Assembly: GCF_009176705.1 (NCBI RefSeq)
Contig: NZ_AP021846.1
Location: forward strand, 3,070,001-3,134,000
DNA length: 64,000 nt
DNA from: Pseudoalteromonas sp. A25
GTDB taxonomy: Bacteria; Pseudomonadota; Gammaproteobacteria; Enterobacterales; Alteromonadaceae
Direction: 5' to 3'
Part shown: positions 36,996 through 46,530 of the stretch, piece by piece
Numbering within the stretch: the stretch's first letter is position 1
How the letters are laid out: every line of letters begins with the position of its first letter
Made by a program: the position numbers and the translations under genes
The notes under the pieces: generated by a model
Database searches by the model: none
Seen by the model: the letters and a program-made list of their open reading frames with translations, nothing else
Told to the model about the DNA's origin: nothing

Positions 36996-37027
36996 AGTAA
37001 GCTTCAATCAGGTTATTTTTAAAGGTC

Positions 37028-37070
37028 AGGATGACGAAATAGCCAATATTAGGCCGCGTTTGGTCATCCT
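37028..37070. repeat. Inverted repeat between convergent vpsP-like gene and manB
   Basis: AGGATGAC (37028-37035) and GTCATCCT (37063-37070) pair across 27 nt that include a further CC...GG match. No T tract; could be a weak terminator. Confidence 0.4.
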
Positions 37071-37115
37071 AAATCACACGGCTCTGAATTAATTTAAGAG
37101 TATTTCAGGTGCCTT

Positions 37116-38519
37116 TCAAAGCTCAATGACCTTGGCTAAAACACACAAAACAAGCCGATGAGCCTGATACTCTGACTGACTCTCAGCATAACAACGTAGC
37201 TCAGGCGCATTGCCTGATGGACGAAGATGAATAATATCACCGTTTTCTAGCGTCATCCTTAAACCGTCGGTCATGTCTACTTCAGCACATTTTCTATCAT
37301 CAAGTTCAAGCTGAGATAGCAGTGCTTGAGGTTCTTTACATCCTTTGTTGATAATAACCAAGCTACGTTCCCTAGCATAATCTTTTACTCTATCACTATA
37401 TGAATAACGCTCAGGAAGCGCATTAACAGCAGCTTGAATACCTTGCTTAGCCCATGCTAGAACACACAACGCTGGCAACACAGCATCTCTTGTCGGCAAT
37501 TTAGCAAGCTTTTCATTACCAACTTGCACACTTGTACCAAGCAAAAAACCGCCATTAGCTTCAAAGCCAGCTACTTTTTCAAAAAACTGCTCAAGACCAG
37601 AAAAAGCCTCTATCACGTATGGTGAGCCAATTTTTGTGCGTACCACTTGCTTAAAGCTTTGTGTTAATTCAATCGCTGTATTGCAACTCACTGGCACTGC
37701 AAGTGCTTCAATTTCCAAATGTTGCGCTGCCAATAAACACAAAATATCGCCTCTGAGATATTCGCCATGCTCATCAGCAAGCAATGGCCTGTCACCGTCA
37801 CCATCGGTAGAGAAAATAGCATCCAACTTATGCTCTTTAGACCAAGCTCTTGCCTGTTGTTTATCTTCATCAGCTACTGCTTCTGTGTCGATTGGCACAA
37901 ATGAATCGCTGTAGCCAAGCGTAGTCACTTTAGCCCCAAGAGCTTCGAACAATTCGGGATATAAGTCTCGCCCAGCACTTGAATGTTGATAAACCCCAAT
38001 ATGTAAGCCTTGAAGCAAATCAGATGCAAAAACATCTAAGTAACGTTTTAAGTATTGCTCACGCGCAAAGGAGTTAACTGGTGGCAACTCGTTCAAGCTA
38101 AGCTTTTCCACTTCAATATCTGAACTTAAAATACTTTGCTCATCGGCTTTGCTGATCTCACCATCAGTGCGATAAAACTTTAAGCCATTGCGGTCAAAAG
38201 GAATATGACTGCCAGTGACCATAATTGCAGGAATTTGTTCAAGCTGGGCGGCATAAGCCAATGCGGGCGTGGGCACGACACCGTAGTAGTCCACTGATAT
38301 GCCCTGAATATTTAAAGCGCTAATACACGCTTTGGCAATTTCAGGGCTACTTGGTCGATTGTCGATAGCAATAGCAATGCGCTTTGTTTTTGGCTGGCTG
38401 GATAAAAACGCCAAGGTAAATGCGCCGCAGACTTCTGGCGTAAATTGAGTGACTAACCCTCTGGCACCACTGGTGCCAAAACCAATACCACTTTGTGCGA
38501 TGATCTCATTTGCACGCAT
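37116..38519 (-). CDS. manB: Phosphomannomutase
   Basis: Converts mannose-6-P to mannose-1-P for GDP-mannose. Motifs: GFGTSGARGLV near the N terminus, the catalytic serine loop IMVTGSHIPFDRNGLKFYR, metal-binding FSTDGDGDRPLL, sugar loop GFEANGGFLLGT and phosphate loop LRPSGNAPELRCY. The ATG at 38519 (MRANEIIAQSG) begins 1 nt after the manC stop; an ATG at 38534 overlapping manC is an alternative. About 467 residues. It forms an operon with manC. Confidence 0.92.
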   Translation of the reverse strand: MRANEIIAQSGIGFGTSGARGLVTQFTPEVCGAFTLAFLSSQPKTKRIAIAIDNRPSSPEIAKACISALNIQGISVDYYGVVPTPALAYAAQLEQIPAIMVTGSHIPFDRNGLKFYRTDGEISKADEQSILSSDIEVEKLSLNELPPVNSFAREQYLKRYLDVFASDLLQGLHIGVYQHSSAGRDLYPELFEALGAKVTTLGYSDSFVPIDTEAVADEDKQQARAWSKEHKLDAIFSTDGDGDRPLLADEHGEYLRGDILCLLAAQHLEIEALAVPVSCNTAIELTQSFKQVVRTKIGSPYVIEAFSGLEQFFEKVAGFEANGGFLLGTSVQVGNEKLAKLPTRDAVLPALCVLAWAKQGIQAAVNALPERYSYSDRVKDYARERSLVIINKGCKEPQALLSQLELDDRKCAEVDMTDGLRMTLENGDIIHLRPSGNAPELRCYAESQSEYQAHRLVLCVLAKVIEL

Positions 38520-38520
38520 A

Positions 38521-39930
38521 TTAAGCTCGTCCATATTTATCTTCAAAACGTACGATATCGTCTTCACCTAGGTAAGAACCAGATTGCACTTCAATGAGTT
38601 CTAAGTTGACTTTACCTGGGTTTTCTAGCGCATGTACTTGAGTAATTGGAATATATACTGACTCATTTTCAGTGACATACTGCTCAGTATCACCAATGAG
38701 TACTTTTGCAGTGCCTGAAACCACAATCCAATGCTCAGCTCTGTGGTGATGCATTTGCACTGAGAGCTTAGCGCCCGGTTTTACCGTAATGCGCTTAACC
38801 TGAAAACGCTCGCCATTGTCTATCGAATCATACTTGCCCCAAGGGCGATATACTTCGCGATGGAAAGTCACTTCAGGTCGTTGCTCTGCCTTTAGCTCAT
38901 TTACAATTGCTTTTACTTGCTGTGACTTATCTTTATGCGCAACCAACACCGCATCTTTGGTATTGATGATCACTAAGTCTTCCACACCGACAGTAGCCAC
39001 AAGCTTATCTTCGCTAGAAACTAGGGTATTTTTAGTATCAACAGCCTTTACATCACCACGAAACGCATTACCGTTGTCATCTTGCTCAGATACATCCCAA
39101 AGTGCTGCAAAACCGCCAACATCACTCCAACCTGCATCCAACGGCACAACAACCGCATGTTCGGTTTTTTCCATCACCGCATAATCAATGGAATCATCAG
39201 GGCAGGCTTCAAACTCTTGTTTATCAATACGAATAAAGTCTAAGTCAGGCGTTTGCTCACCAAGAGCAAGCTCACAGGCTTGATATATTTGAGGCTGAAA
39301 ACGTTTCAATTCTTCTAAATAGCGACTTGCTTTAAACATAAACATGCCGCTATTCCAGTAAAAGTCGCCGCTATCTAGATATTGTTGTGCAGTCGTTGCA
39401 TCGGGCTTTTCCACAAAGCGCGCTACTTTGTATCCTTGCTCTGTTGTTGCATCACCGCGTTGAATATAACCATAACCCGTTTCAGCATGCGTTGGCACTA
39501 TGCCAAATGTCACCAAATGATCATCATTAGCTAAAACAGCCGCTTTTTCAACCGCTTGTTGAAATGCTGTTGTGTCTCTAATCACATGGTCTGCCGCAAG
39601 CACCAACAAAATTGGGTCTTCGCCATTTTCGATTGCTTTAAAAGCTGCAAGCGCAATGGCAGGAGCCGTGTTTCTACCCACTGGCTCTAAAATAATCTTG
39701 CCATCATTGATCTGGATCTGGCGTAATTGCTCAGCGGCAATAAAACGATGTTCTTCATTACAAATAAGCAAAGGGGCTTGTTGCTCAAGCCCCTGCAAAC
39801 GTTGTAACGTTTGTTGCAACATGGTGTATGGACTTTTTCCAAAACTATGAAATTGTTTGGGATACTTTTCGCGAGAAATTGGCCACAAACGACTGCCTAC
39901 CCCACCCGCTAAAATTATAGGAATAAACAC
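38521..39930 (-). CDS. manC: Mannose-1-phosphate guanylyltransferase / mannose-6-phosphate isomerase
   Basis: Bifunctional 469-residue enzyme: nucleotidyltransferase domain with [19 protein letters not shown] and [20 protein letters not shown], then a type II isomerase cupin domain at the C terminus ([50 protein letters not shown]). It makes GDP-mannose from mannose-1-P. First gene of the manC-manB unit, with a strong terminator upstream that separates it from the main polysaccharide operon. Confidence 0.95.
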   Translation of the reverse strand: MFIPIILAGGVGSRLWPISREKYPKQFHSFGKSPYTMLQQTLQRLQGLEQQAPLLICNEEHRFIAAEQLRQIQINDGKIILEPVGRNTAPAIALAAFKAIENGEDPILLVLAADHVIRDTTAFQQAVEKAAVLANDDHLVTFGIVPTHAETGYGYIQRGDATTEQGYKVARFVEKPDATTAQQYLDSGDFYWNSGMFMFKASRYLEELKRFQPQIYQACELALGEQTPDLDFIRIDKQEFEACPDDSIDYAVMEKTEHAVVVPLDAGWSDVGGFAALWDVSEQDDNGNAFRGDVKAVDTKNTLVSSEDKLVATVGVEDLVIINTKDAVLVAHKDKSQQVKAIVNELKAEQRPEVTFHREVYRPWGKYDSIDNGERFQVKRITVKPGAKLSVQMHHHRAEHWIVVSGTAKVLIGDTEQYVTENESVYIPITQVHALENPGKVNLELIEVQSGSYLGEDDIVRFEDKYGRA

Positions 39931-39947
39931 ATTACAGACTCCAAAAA

Positions 39948-39986
39948 CAATAAAGCCTCAATGGTTATTATGAGGCTTTATTTGAG
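39948..39986. terminator. Strong hairpin between wecG-like gene and manC
   Basis: AATAAAGCCTCA, ten-base loop, TGAGGCTTTATT: perfect 12-bp stem with T-rich flanks on both strands. It marks the end of the long galU-to-wecG operon. Confidence 0.85.
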
Positions 39987-40008
39987 TAACGATAGAACTC
40001 AAAAGATA

Positions 40009-40740
40009 TTAGCGTTTTAGCTTTTCTCTGACCAGCAACCATGCAAATTGACTATTTGTCACTAAGTAGCGTTTCCACATCCTGCCAGGTTCTTGTAGTA
40101 CCCTGTACAGCCATTCAAGCCCGGCTTTTTGCATCCACACGGGCGCTCTTTTGACTTTACCTGCAACAACATCAAAAGTGCCCCCCACTCCCATCACAAA
40201 CTTAACCCCTAGCTTGTCTTGCCATTTGTTAATGAAATTTTCTTTTTTAGGAGAAGTAATAGCAACAAAAAGCAATTGAGCACCAGATTTCTTTATTAGA
40301 TTTACTACAGCCTCTTCATCATCCCAGAAATAACCATGATGAACACCCGCTATTTTCAAATCAGGATGGGTTTTGCGCATTTTCCACGCAGTCTCATCAA
40401 CAACCTCTTGCTTTGCACCAAGGTAAAAAACAGATAAACCTTCTTTTTCAGCCATCGCATTTAAATTATGAAATAAATCTACACCAGCAACACGCTCAGG
40501 TACATCATGCCCCAACAAGCGGGCTCCCCATACTACTCCCATGCCATCGATATTAATAATATCGCAATGTCTAACACTATCAGCGAGTGTTTTGTCTTTG
40601 CGCATATTTACTAATTTAGCCACATTGACCACGACATGCTGTGTAAATTGATTCGCTAAAATGCGCTGCTTGATAGCGCCAACTGATTGCTCCATAGTAG
40701 CAGAGTCCATAGGACTACCAAGAAAGTTAATTCGTTTCAT
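40009..40740 (-). CDS. wecG: WecG/TagA/CpsF-family glycosyltransferase
   Basis: 243 residues of the GT26 family: VVNVAKLVNMRKDK, CDIINIDGMGVVWGARLLGH (catalytic Asp), VFYLGAKQEVVDETAWKMR, ITSPKKENFINKWQDKL and VGGTFDVVAGKVKRAPVWMQ, with a C-terminal amphipathic region that binds the membrane. WecG adds ManNAcA to lipid-linked GlcNAc. UDP-ManNAcA can be made by wecB and wecC in the same operon, so that activity is likely. The start overlaps the upstream gene by 14 nt. It is the last gene of the operon. Confidence 0.88.
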   Translation of the reverse strand: MKRINFLGSPMDSATMEQSVGAIKQRILANQFTQHVVVNVAKLVNMRKDKTLADSVRHCDIINIDGMGVVWGARLLGHDVPERVAGVDLFHNLNAMAEKEGLSVFYLGAKQEVVDETAWKMRKTHPDLKIAGVHHGYFWDDEEAVVNLIKKSGAQLLFVAITSPKKENFINKWQDKLGVKFVMGVGGTFDVVAGKVKRAPVWMQKAGLEWLYRVLQEPGRMWKRYLVTNSQFAWLLVREKLKR

Positions 40741-41932
40741 TGTTCATCGCTGAATTATTAAGATAATAAGAGAGTGCGTAATACATCCAGGCTTGGGTCC
40801 AACGCATATAATTAATTTTGTTTGTTCCAGTCTTTGTAATCTGATAAACAAACTGCTTTTTATCCGCCATATATAGCTTGTCAATTGACCAAAGTGCAAC
40901 TTTTTCGGCTAACTCATAATCAGCTTTGCTATCGCTAAGTTTTAGCAAGGTAATAATGGCTTGTGATACCGAATGTGGATCTAGGGGGTAGCGATTATCG
41001 TTATAGTACTTTGCGGTTCCATCGCTTTCAAAAAAGTTATCTTTATAGTATTTAAAACCAACTTCAATCGCTTTATCGAATTCGCTTGTATTCAATGACT
41101 GTTTAATAAGTGTAAGGGCTTCTAAATTATAACCCGTGTGAAAACCATCAATAAATTGATGATGATGCCGAGCCCCATACACCCATGAACCATCACTATT
41201 TTGCTCCGAGACCGACTGCCTCGCTACTTTTAATGCAATTTCCTTATATTCTCTATTGTCTGTTTGCTCAGCAACGACAGCCACCCATGCTGCAGCCCAT
41301 AAGCTGGCATTGTGTACAAAGGCTTTTTCTCCGGGAATATAAGCGAAGAATGTACGACCTTCGTCCTCTGTATAAAGCGTCTTCACGATAAAGTGTGCTG
41401 CATCAAATGCTGTTCCTCGATAAAATTTCGCTTTATCTTTTTCTAATTCGCCTAACGCTTTAGATAAGGCAAACAATGCCTGCGCCACATAAATGGTGGT
41501 TATAACATTTGGCTTACCCTTTGGCACAAAAAACGCTCTAGCTTTCCAGTCAAAGTGATAACCCCAGCAAGTATGTTGCCATGTTTGTGTGTTACATTGT
41601 TGTGATACGAGCCAATCAGCAAGCGTTATACATTCATCAAGTAATTGTTTGTTTTTAGTTTGCTTATACTCTTCGAGCATCCCCAAAATAAATAGCCCGA
41701 TCCCTTTAGGGTTTCGCTTTTTGGGTACTCCTAGAAAACCTCTCAAGTTGAGGGGGGAACGTTTAAATAACTGGATCCACGCAAGGCCAAATATGCTTTT
41801 TTTAAGGAAGGGGAACAGGCTAAATAGCTTGCTATTCAAACCATCAAAAGGATCATAGCCTGCATAGCCATCGGCTTTGGATGCCGACAGCAGCGATTGC
41901 CTAATATCAGTGATAGAAGAATTCCTATTCAC
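40727..41932 (-). CDS. Alpha/alpha-barrel protein of polysaccharide locus, unknown activity
   Basis: About 401 residues from a GTG at 41932 with TGGAGAATCAAA upstream; the start overlaps the previous gene by 8 nt. The N terminus GYAGYDPFDGLNSKLF and repeated helical hairpins (GIGLFILGMLEEYKQTKNKQ, HNASLWAAAWVAVVAEQ, HHHQFIDGFHTGYNLEAL, MRWTQAWMYYALSYYL) suggest a six-hairpin (alpha/alpha)6 barrel like glycosidases, lyases or C5-epimerases. Relatives are sometimes misnamed delta-aminolevulinic acid dehydratase; nothing here supports that. It is coupled to the bi-domain oxidoreductase. No signal peptide, so it acts in the cytoplasm. Confidence 0.7.
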   Translation of the reverse strand: MNRNSSITDIRQSLLSASKADGYAGYDPFDGLNSKLFSLFPFLKKSIFGLAWIQLFKRSPLNLRGFLGVPKKRNPKGIGLFILGMLEEYKQTKNKQLLDECITLADWLVSQQCNTQTWQHTCWGYHFDWKARAFFVPKGKPNVITTIYVAQALFALSKALGELEKDKAKFYRGTAFDAAHFIVKTLYTEDEGRTFFAYIPGEKAFVHNASLWAAAWVAVVAEQTDNREYKEIALKVARQSVSEQNSDGSWVYGARHHHQFIDGFHTGYNLEALTLIKQSLNTSEFDKAIEVGFKYYKDNFFESDGTAKYYNDNRYPLDPHSVSQAIITLLKLSDSKADYELAEKVALWSIDKLYMADKKQFVYQITKTGTNKINYMRWTQAWMYYALSYYLNNSAMNNETN

Positions 41933-44099
41933 TTTGATTCTCCAGAATTCCCATATCAACACTCAATGAACAACCAGAAGCTAAAGACTCAACAGCCAGG
42001 ATTGTCGCCATGCTTGTTTTCATTAAACACTCATAGTCAATACACGGCGTTCCTGAAAGCGCTCCATTTAACCAAGCTGAAAGCATTGATTTTTGACCTT
42101 TATCTTGGGCCATTAACTTTTTCACTTCTTTTTTATCATCGCCTGAATACAAGACAGCTTCTTTAAAGTCATTGATTTGAGCGCTTTTTCCGCCACCAAA
42201 CACTTCAACAAACTCTTTTTGCATCGCTTTCGAGCCATCTGCCGTATAAATAATATTAGCAATAGACCCATTATCAAAAGTAAGTTGGATAGCTACGTTA
42301 TCATTAAGTAGTGCTGATTTATCCGCTTTCCCTGTTCCAACACAATTAACTGATTTTGGATTACTGTTAACAAGTGCTGCGGCAAGATCTACAAAGTGGC
42401 AGCCTTCACCAATAACTCGGCCCCCACCTACTTCAATATCTTGTATCCAATGATCTGATGGGATCATGCCAGAATTAATGCGAATATTTACGACTAAAGG
42501 CGACGTGATATTTTCAAAATGCTTAATAACTTCAAGTGTTGATGGCGCAAAACGACGATTAAAGCCAACCATAACTTGTGTGCTAGAACTCACTTTAGCT
42601 TTATGGATCGCTTGCATTTGTTCGATATTAAGCGCTATCGGTTTTTCAACATACACATGCTTGCCCGATTCGAGGGCGTCAACGACTGCTTTTGCATGGG
42701 AATCATGACGTGTAGTAACAACAACTGCATCAGTGTCTTCACCTAGAATTTCACTAAAATCACCTGCGCAAAACTGAAAACCGAACTGTTTAGCTACACC
42801 TTGTGCTGTTCTACCACTGGCAGTTACAAGTCCTCTTAAATCGACCTGCTTACTCTCTACTAACGGCGGTAACAAACTTGCTGTTGCGTAATTCCCTGCG
42901 CCAAAAAATGATAACCCTAATCGTTCTTTATTAATGGGCGTACTTGTTGTAGAGATGCGACCTTGAAGTGATTCTACAGCTCCCGAGTTATCATACTGCA
43001 TAACAATACCGAGATAAGGCTCTGTTTTTTGCCCTTCAATAAGCTGATAAGCCTCAGCTGCCTGGTCTATTTCAAATCGGTGTGTAATTAGTGACTTTAC
43101 ATCTACACGCCCCTGTGAAATCAGCTCAAGAAACGTTTGCATATTACGCTGCTCAGTAAAGCGCACATAGCCTAATGGGTAATCGTTACCATTTTCTTCA
43201 TAAAAAGGGTCATAGCGACCTGGCCCATAAGAACGAGAAATCACAACATTAATTTCTTTTTTGAAGTAATCTTCTCTTGGTATATCCATGCGTACCGCAC
43301 CAACGACCACTACACGTCCTTTTTCGCGAGTCACCTCACCACACAGCTCAATTGGCTGATTGCTTGATGTACCAGCACAAACCAGCACGCCATCTACACC
43401 ATGTCCGGCAGTTGCGCTATGGCATACTCCAGCAACATTTTGTATCGCCCCAACTGCACCAAAGCTTTCGGCCTGCTTTACCAACGCGGGATCTAAGTCT
43501 GTAGCAATAACATTACAGCCGTTGGCTTTAAGTAGTTGGACGGCTATTTGTCCTAATAGGCCTAAACCTAGCACTAAAAAGGTTTCCCCTATTTTAGGAT
43601 CTGCTAAGCGTACGCCCTGCATCGCGATTGAACCCACGGTAGTGAATGCTGCTTCTTCGTCACTCACATTGTCAGGTACTTTAACAACAAGGTTTTTAGG
43701 AATAGCAACATATTCAGCATGATTAGCATAATCAGCACCACCACAAGCAACACGATCACCGGGTTGAATTCCCTCTACTAAACCACCTACAGAGATAACA
43801 TTACCTGCACAACTATAACCAAGAGGTGAAGGGGACTCTAAACGAGATTTGACTGTTTGAAGTGTTTTTTTCAACCCCTCAGTTTGTACTTTTTTTAAAA
43901 CCTGCTTAACAAGGTCTGGACGGGCTTTTGCTTTTTGAAGCAAACTTTTCTTACCCATATCTATTTTGGTTTTTTCAGTACCAGCACTTATTACCGATGC
44001 AGTATTTCTTACTAAAACAAACTTGTCTGACAAAGTAGGTACTGGCACTTCGTTTACTTCTACTAGACCAGTTTTGAGAGTTTGTGTTACTTGTTTCAT
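41925..44099 (-). CDS. Bi-domain oxidoreductase: zinc-type alcohol dehydrogenase plus Gfo/Idh/MocA
   Basis: 724 residues fusing two enzymes. Residues ~1-360 are a medium-chain dehydrogenase-like unit (PLGYSCAGNVISVGG, GDRVACGGADYANHAEYV, FLVLGLGLLGQIAVQLLKAN). Residues ~385-715 are a Gfo/Idh/MocA oxidoreductase (LGLSFFGAGNYATASLLPPL, HVYVEKPIALNIEQMQ, VGFNRRFAPS, GEGCHFVDL). Such fusions recur in capsule and heparin-like polysaccharide loci, presumably oxidising or epimerising a nucleotide sugar. Substrate unknown. It sits 5 bp after the PaaK-like gene. Confidence 0.88.
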   Translation of the reverse strand: MKQVTQTLKTGLVEVNEVPVPTLSDKFVLVRNTASVISAGTEKTKIDMGKKSLLQKAKARPDLVKQVLKKVQTEGLKKTLQTVKSRLESPSPLGYSCAGNVISVGGLVEGIQPGDRVACGGADYANHAEYVAIPKNLVVKVPDNVSDEEAAFTTVGSIAMQGVRLADPKIGETFLVLGLGLLGQIAVQLLKANGCNVIATDLDPALVKQAESFGAVGAIQNVAGVCHSATAGHGVDGVLVCAGTSSNQPIELCGEVTREKGRVVVVGAVRMDIPREDYFKKEINVVISRSYGPGRYDPFYEENGNDYPLGYVRFTEQRNMQTFLELISQGRVDVKSLITHRFEIDQAAEAYQLIEGQKTEPYLGIVMQYDNSGAVESLQGRISTTSTPINKERLGLSFFGAGNYATASLLPPLVESKQVDLRGLVTASGRTAQGVAKQFGFQFCAGDFSEILGEDTDAVVVTTRHDSHAKAVVDALESGKHVYVEKPIALNIEQMQAIHKAKVSSSTQVMVGFNRRFAPSTLEVIKHFENITSPLVVNIRINSGMIPSDHWIQDIEVGGGRVIGEGCHFVDLAAALVNSNPKSVNCVGTGKADKSALLNDNVAIQLTFDNGSIANIIYTADGSKAMQKEFVEVFGGGKSAQINDFKEAVLYSGDDKKEVKKLMAQDKGQKSMLSAWLNGALSGTPCIDYECLMKTSMATILAVESLASGCSLSVDMGILENQSE

Positions 44100-44104
44100 T
44101 AAAT

Positions 44105-45409
44105 TTAGCCCTTAACTAATAGTGGTACTTTGCCAGATTTTGTTTTAAAAGGTTTACGTAGCAATTCAAAATCAATGCGCATGTTTATGCCTGAGGAGTC
44201 GAATAAAGTCTCAAAATCTAAATTTTCATTTTGTGTTGTAACATATACAGTCAAATAACCTTCGGCTTTTTGTTTAACCTGTACAAAGTCAGCGTGCTCA
44301 AAAAGTGGATGATGACGACCGAAAATAAGTGCAGTCAATGAAATGTTTCTTCCGTTCAAATCAGTTACAAATTCTCCGGTTCGCCCTTCGGCAATACGAA
44401 ATGACTCGAGTAATCCATCTTTGTAACTAACAGGTTCAATCAAATCTCCTGTGTCATAACGAATAAGCGGCCCTATACGGTTATGAATTGTCGTTCCTAC
44501 CAAGTGATGCTTTCCATTAACTTCAACAGCTTCAGTATATCCATAAGACTGAAATGGAAAGTATACGAACGGTTCTTCACGTTCAGGAGCTAACACAGCC
44601 ATCTCAGTATGCCCATACCATGAAATGGTAGGTACACAAAGCTCAGCTTCAACAAAATTTCTATAAATAGGAGCAGGATACTCCGAACCGAAAAAAACAC
44701 CTTTTAAGTTTTGCTTTATGAGCTTTAGAAGTTCAGGTGATTCTTTCTTCATTTGCTTTATAAACTCATATATACCGCTAGGGTAACCATGCAAATACTC
44801 TATTCTATATTTTTTAATTACTTTAGGTAATTCTTTGACAATTAGAGAGAAATCACAATATGCATTGACCTGAAATTCATTATGAATGAAATTGTAATTC
44901 AAAGGCTTACTTCCTAAATTCATTCCTCGGATAGTTAACTTTATAGAATTCGTCTGGTAACCGATTCGCTCCCAAATAGAATGCATATGGGCCCACTCTC
45001 TGGCATAAGCCTTATGATCTAGCATAAGCTTCAAAGGCTGGCCTGAAGTCCCCCCTGTATTTGTCACAATTCCATTGCCAGAGTTCCTATCATTAAAGTC
45101 GATGTTCTGTAAATCAGCTTTTGTTACCACCGGTATATTTTGCAAATCCTCAAAACAAGACAACTGCTCGAAATCAAACCCTTTTTCCTGATAAAATTTG
45201 CGATAAAACGGTATATTCTTTTGGCAATACTCTACTAATGACTTTACCTGAATAAATATTTCATCTCTATTATCAATACCAGAAGCAGCTTCTCGATACG
45301 CGATATAACTCTTACCTAGCCTATATTTGAAACTAATAAATGATGCTCTGATGCCTAAATATGCTGGGAGTTTGCCAGCTAGAGATTTTAAAAAGCTTTT
45401 AATGCTCAT
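44105..45409 (-). CDS. PaaK/CapK-like adenylate-forming enzyme
   Basis: 434 residues of the phenylacetate-CoA ligase/coenzyme F390 synthetase superfamily. An N-terminal helical part is followed by the P-loop-like TNTGGTSGQPLKLMLDH (~120-136), SWYGHTEMAVLAPE, LIRYDTGDLIEPV and a small C-terminal domain (GRTGEFVTDLNGRNISLTAL). It probably activates a carboxylate as an acyl-AMP. Its ATG overlaps the ATP-grasp stop by 4 nt. Role in polysaccharide decoration is inferred from context only. Confidence 0.85.
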   Translation of the reverse strand: MSIKSFLKSLAGKLPAYLGIRASFISFKYRLGKSYIAYREAASGIDNRDEIFIQVKSLVEYCQKNIPFYRKFYQEKGFDFEQLSCFEDLQNIPVVTKADLQNIDFNDRNSGNGIVTNTGGTSGQPLKLMLDHKAYAREWAHMHSIWERIGYQTNSIKLTIRGMNLGSKPLNYNFIHNEFQVNAYCDFSLIVKELPKVIKKYRIEYLHGYPSGIYEFIKQMKKESPELLKLIKQNLKGVFFGSEYPAPIYRNFVEAELCVPTISWYGHTEMAVLAPEREEPFVYFPFQSYGYTEAVEVNGKHHLVGTTIHNRIGPLIRYDTGDLIEPVSYKDGLLESFRIAEGRTGEFVTDLNGRNISLTALIFGRHHPLFEHADFVQVKQKAEGYLTVYVTTQNENLDFETLFDSSGINMRIDFELLRKPFKTKSGKVPLLVKG

Positions 45410-46530
45410 ATAGAACGTTCTTTATTCCACTTCGTTGGTTCACCATGAAAAAACAATTCCTTCATCCCACCGACTCCCGATTGAGAATGATCGATACCAA
45501 ACTTAGTGTTAGCTTCAATAACAATAGGGCCATCTTTAGTCAAAGCGACATCCCATCCCACGAGATTGTACAAAGTCATTTTCTTTGCGAAGTCAACAAT
45601 GTCAGCTTTAATTGAACACCAGTTTTCAATAAATAAGTCGCAAAAGTTAAAACCACTATCAGGGTGTGAATAAAGCTTTTCACATCCATATTCATAGCCC
45701 GCGTAGTCTCGTATTGGCTTCCCAGTGTCCAAATTAATCCCAATTAATAATCCACCTTGCGCACTATTATCTACCTCTTTTCCATGAGTTCCCATCCGCA
45801 AAGTCACAGCAATTAATCGCACAACGCCTGAAGGATCCCGACAAGTGACAGCTCGCAATGTATTTACGCTATTAGGATACACACTATCAAGATATGCAGT
45901 TTGTATGATTTTTGGTTCAATTACATAATCAGCTTCTAATCTATCCAGATCTTCATAAGTAAATTCCTTTCCATCTAACGACAACTTATTAACTTCTTTT
46001 TTTAGTATCAAGATTCCTTTACCACCACACCCTGATACAGGCTTTACAAAAACTTTATCAGTGTTTGATTGTCTGATTACCTCTAAAAACTCTTTTGATG
46101 AGTGAAACTGACCGTCAGGTGTTACGAATCCTCGACCTTTTTTCATTCCTATAATCGGCGAAGTTGGTAGGTCCATCCCTTTAAAGAGGTAATAGCAAAC
46201 TATCTTATTTTCTAAAATATAACCCGCACCTTTCAAGTTATCGAACTTAGGATATAAGATGAAATAGAAGTAATAACTCGGAATATATGTTTTCATTTCC
46301 TCAATTGAAAGTTCACAGTCTTGCCTATAAAAGTCATGCGTATAATACTGCATTGGAATAAACCCCCAATACTGCTTTAACGCAGCCAATTCTTTTTTAA
46401 TTAATTTTTTATCTTTTTTGAACTTTGTAGATTTATAACGCGCCATATTAAACCTAAAACGCTCATTAAAAAAAAGATAGTAGACATATCTAACTTTATC
46501 AATAAAGCAATGCTTAACCCCAACTATCAT
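45406..46530 (-). CDS. Sugar-transfer-associated ATP-grasp protein
   Basis: 374 residues matching the ATPgrasp_ST family. Motifs: KVFVKPVSGCGGKGILILKK (ATP-binding), DYVIEPKIIQ, PNSVNTLRAVTCRD, VDNSAQGGLLIGINLDTGK, and GWDVALTKDGPIVIEANTKF (metal ligands Asp and Glu/Asn). ATP-grasp enzymes join a carboxylate to an amine or thiol through an acyl phosphate. It is coupled by overlapping stop/start codons to the GT4 gene before it and the PaaK-like gene after it. May attach an amino acid or acid to the sugar repeat. Confidence 0.87.
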   Translation of the reverse strand: MIVGVKHCFIDKVRYVYYLFFNERFRFNMARYKSTKFKKDKKLIKKELAALKQYWGFIPMQYYTHDFYRQDCELSIEEMKTYIPSYYFYFILYPKFDNLKGAGYILENKIVCYYLFKGMDLPTSPIIGMKKGRGFVTPDGQFHSSKEFLEVIRQSNTDKVFVKPVSGCGGKGILILKKEVNKLSLDGKEFTYEDLDRLEADYVIEPKIIQTAYLDSVYPNSVNTLRAVTCRDPSGVVRLIAVTLRMGTHGKEVDNSAQGGLLIGINLDTGKPIRDYAGYEYGCEKLYSHPDSGFNFCDLFIENWCSIKADIVDFAKKMTLYNLVGWDVALTKDGPIVIEANTKFGIDHSQSGVGGMKELFFHGEPTKWNKERSI

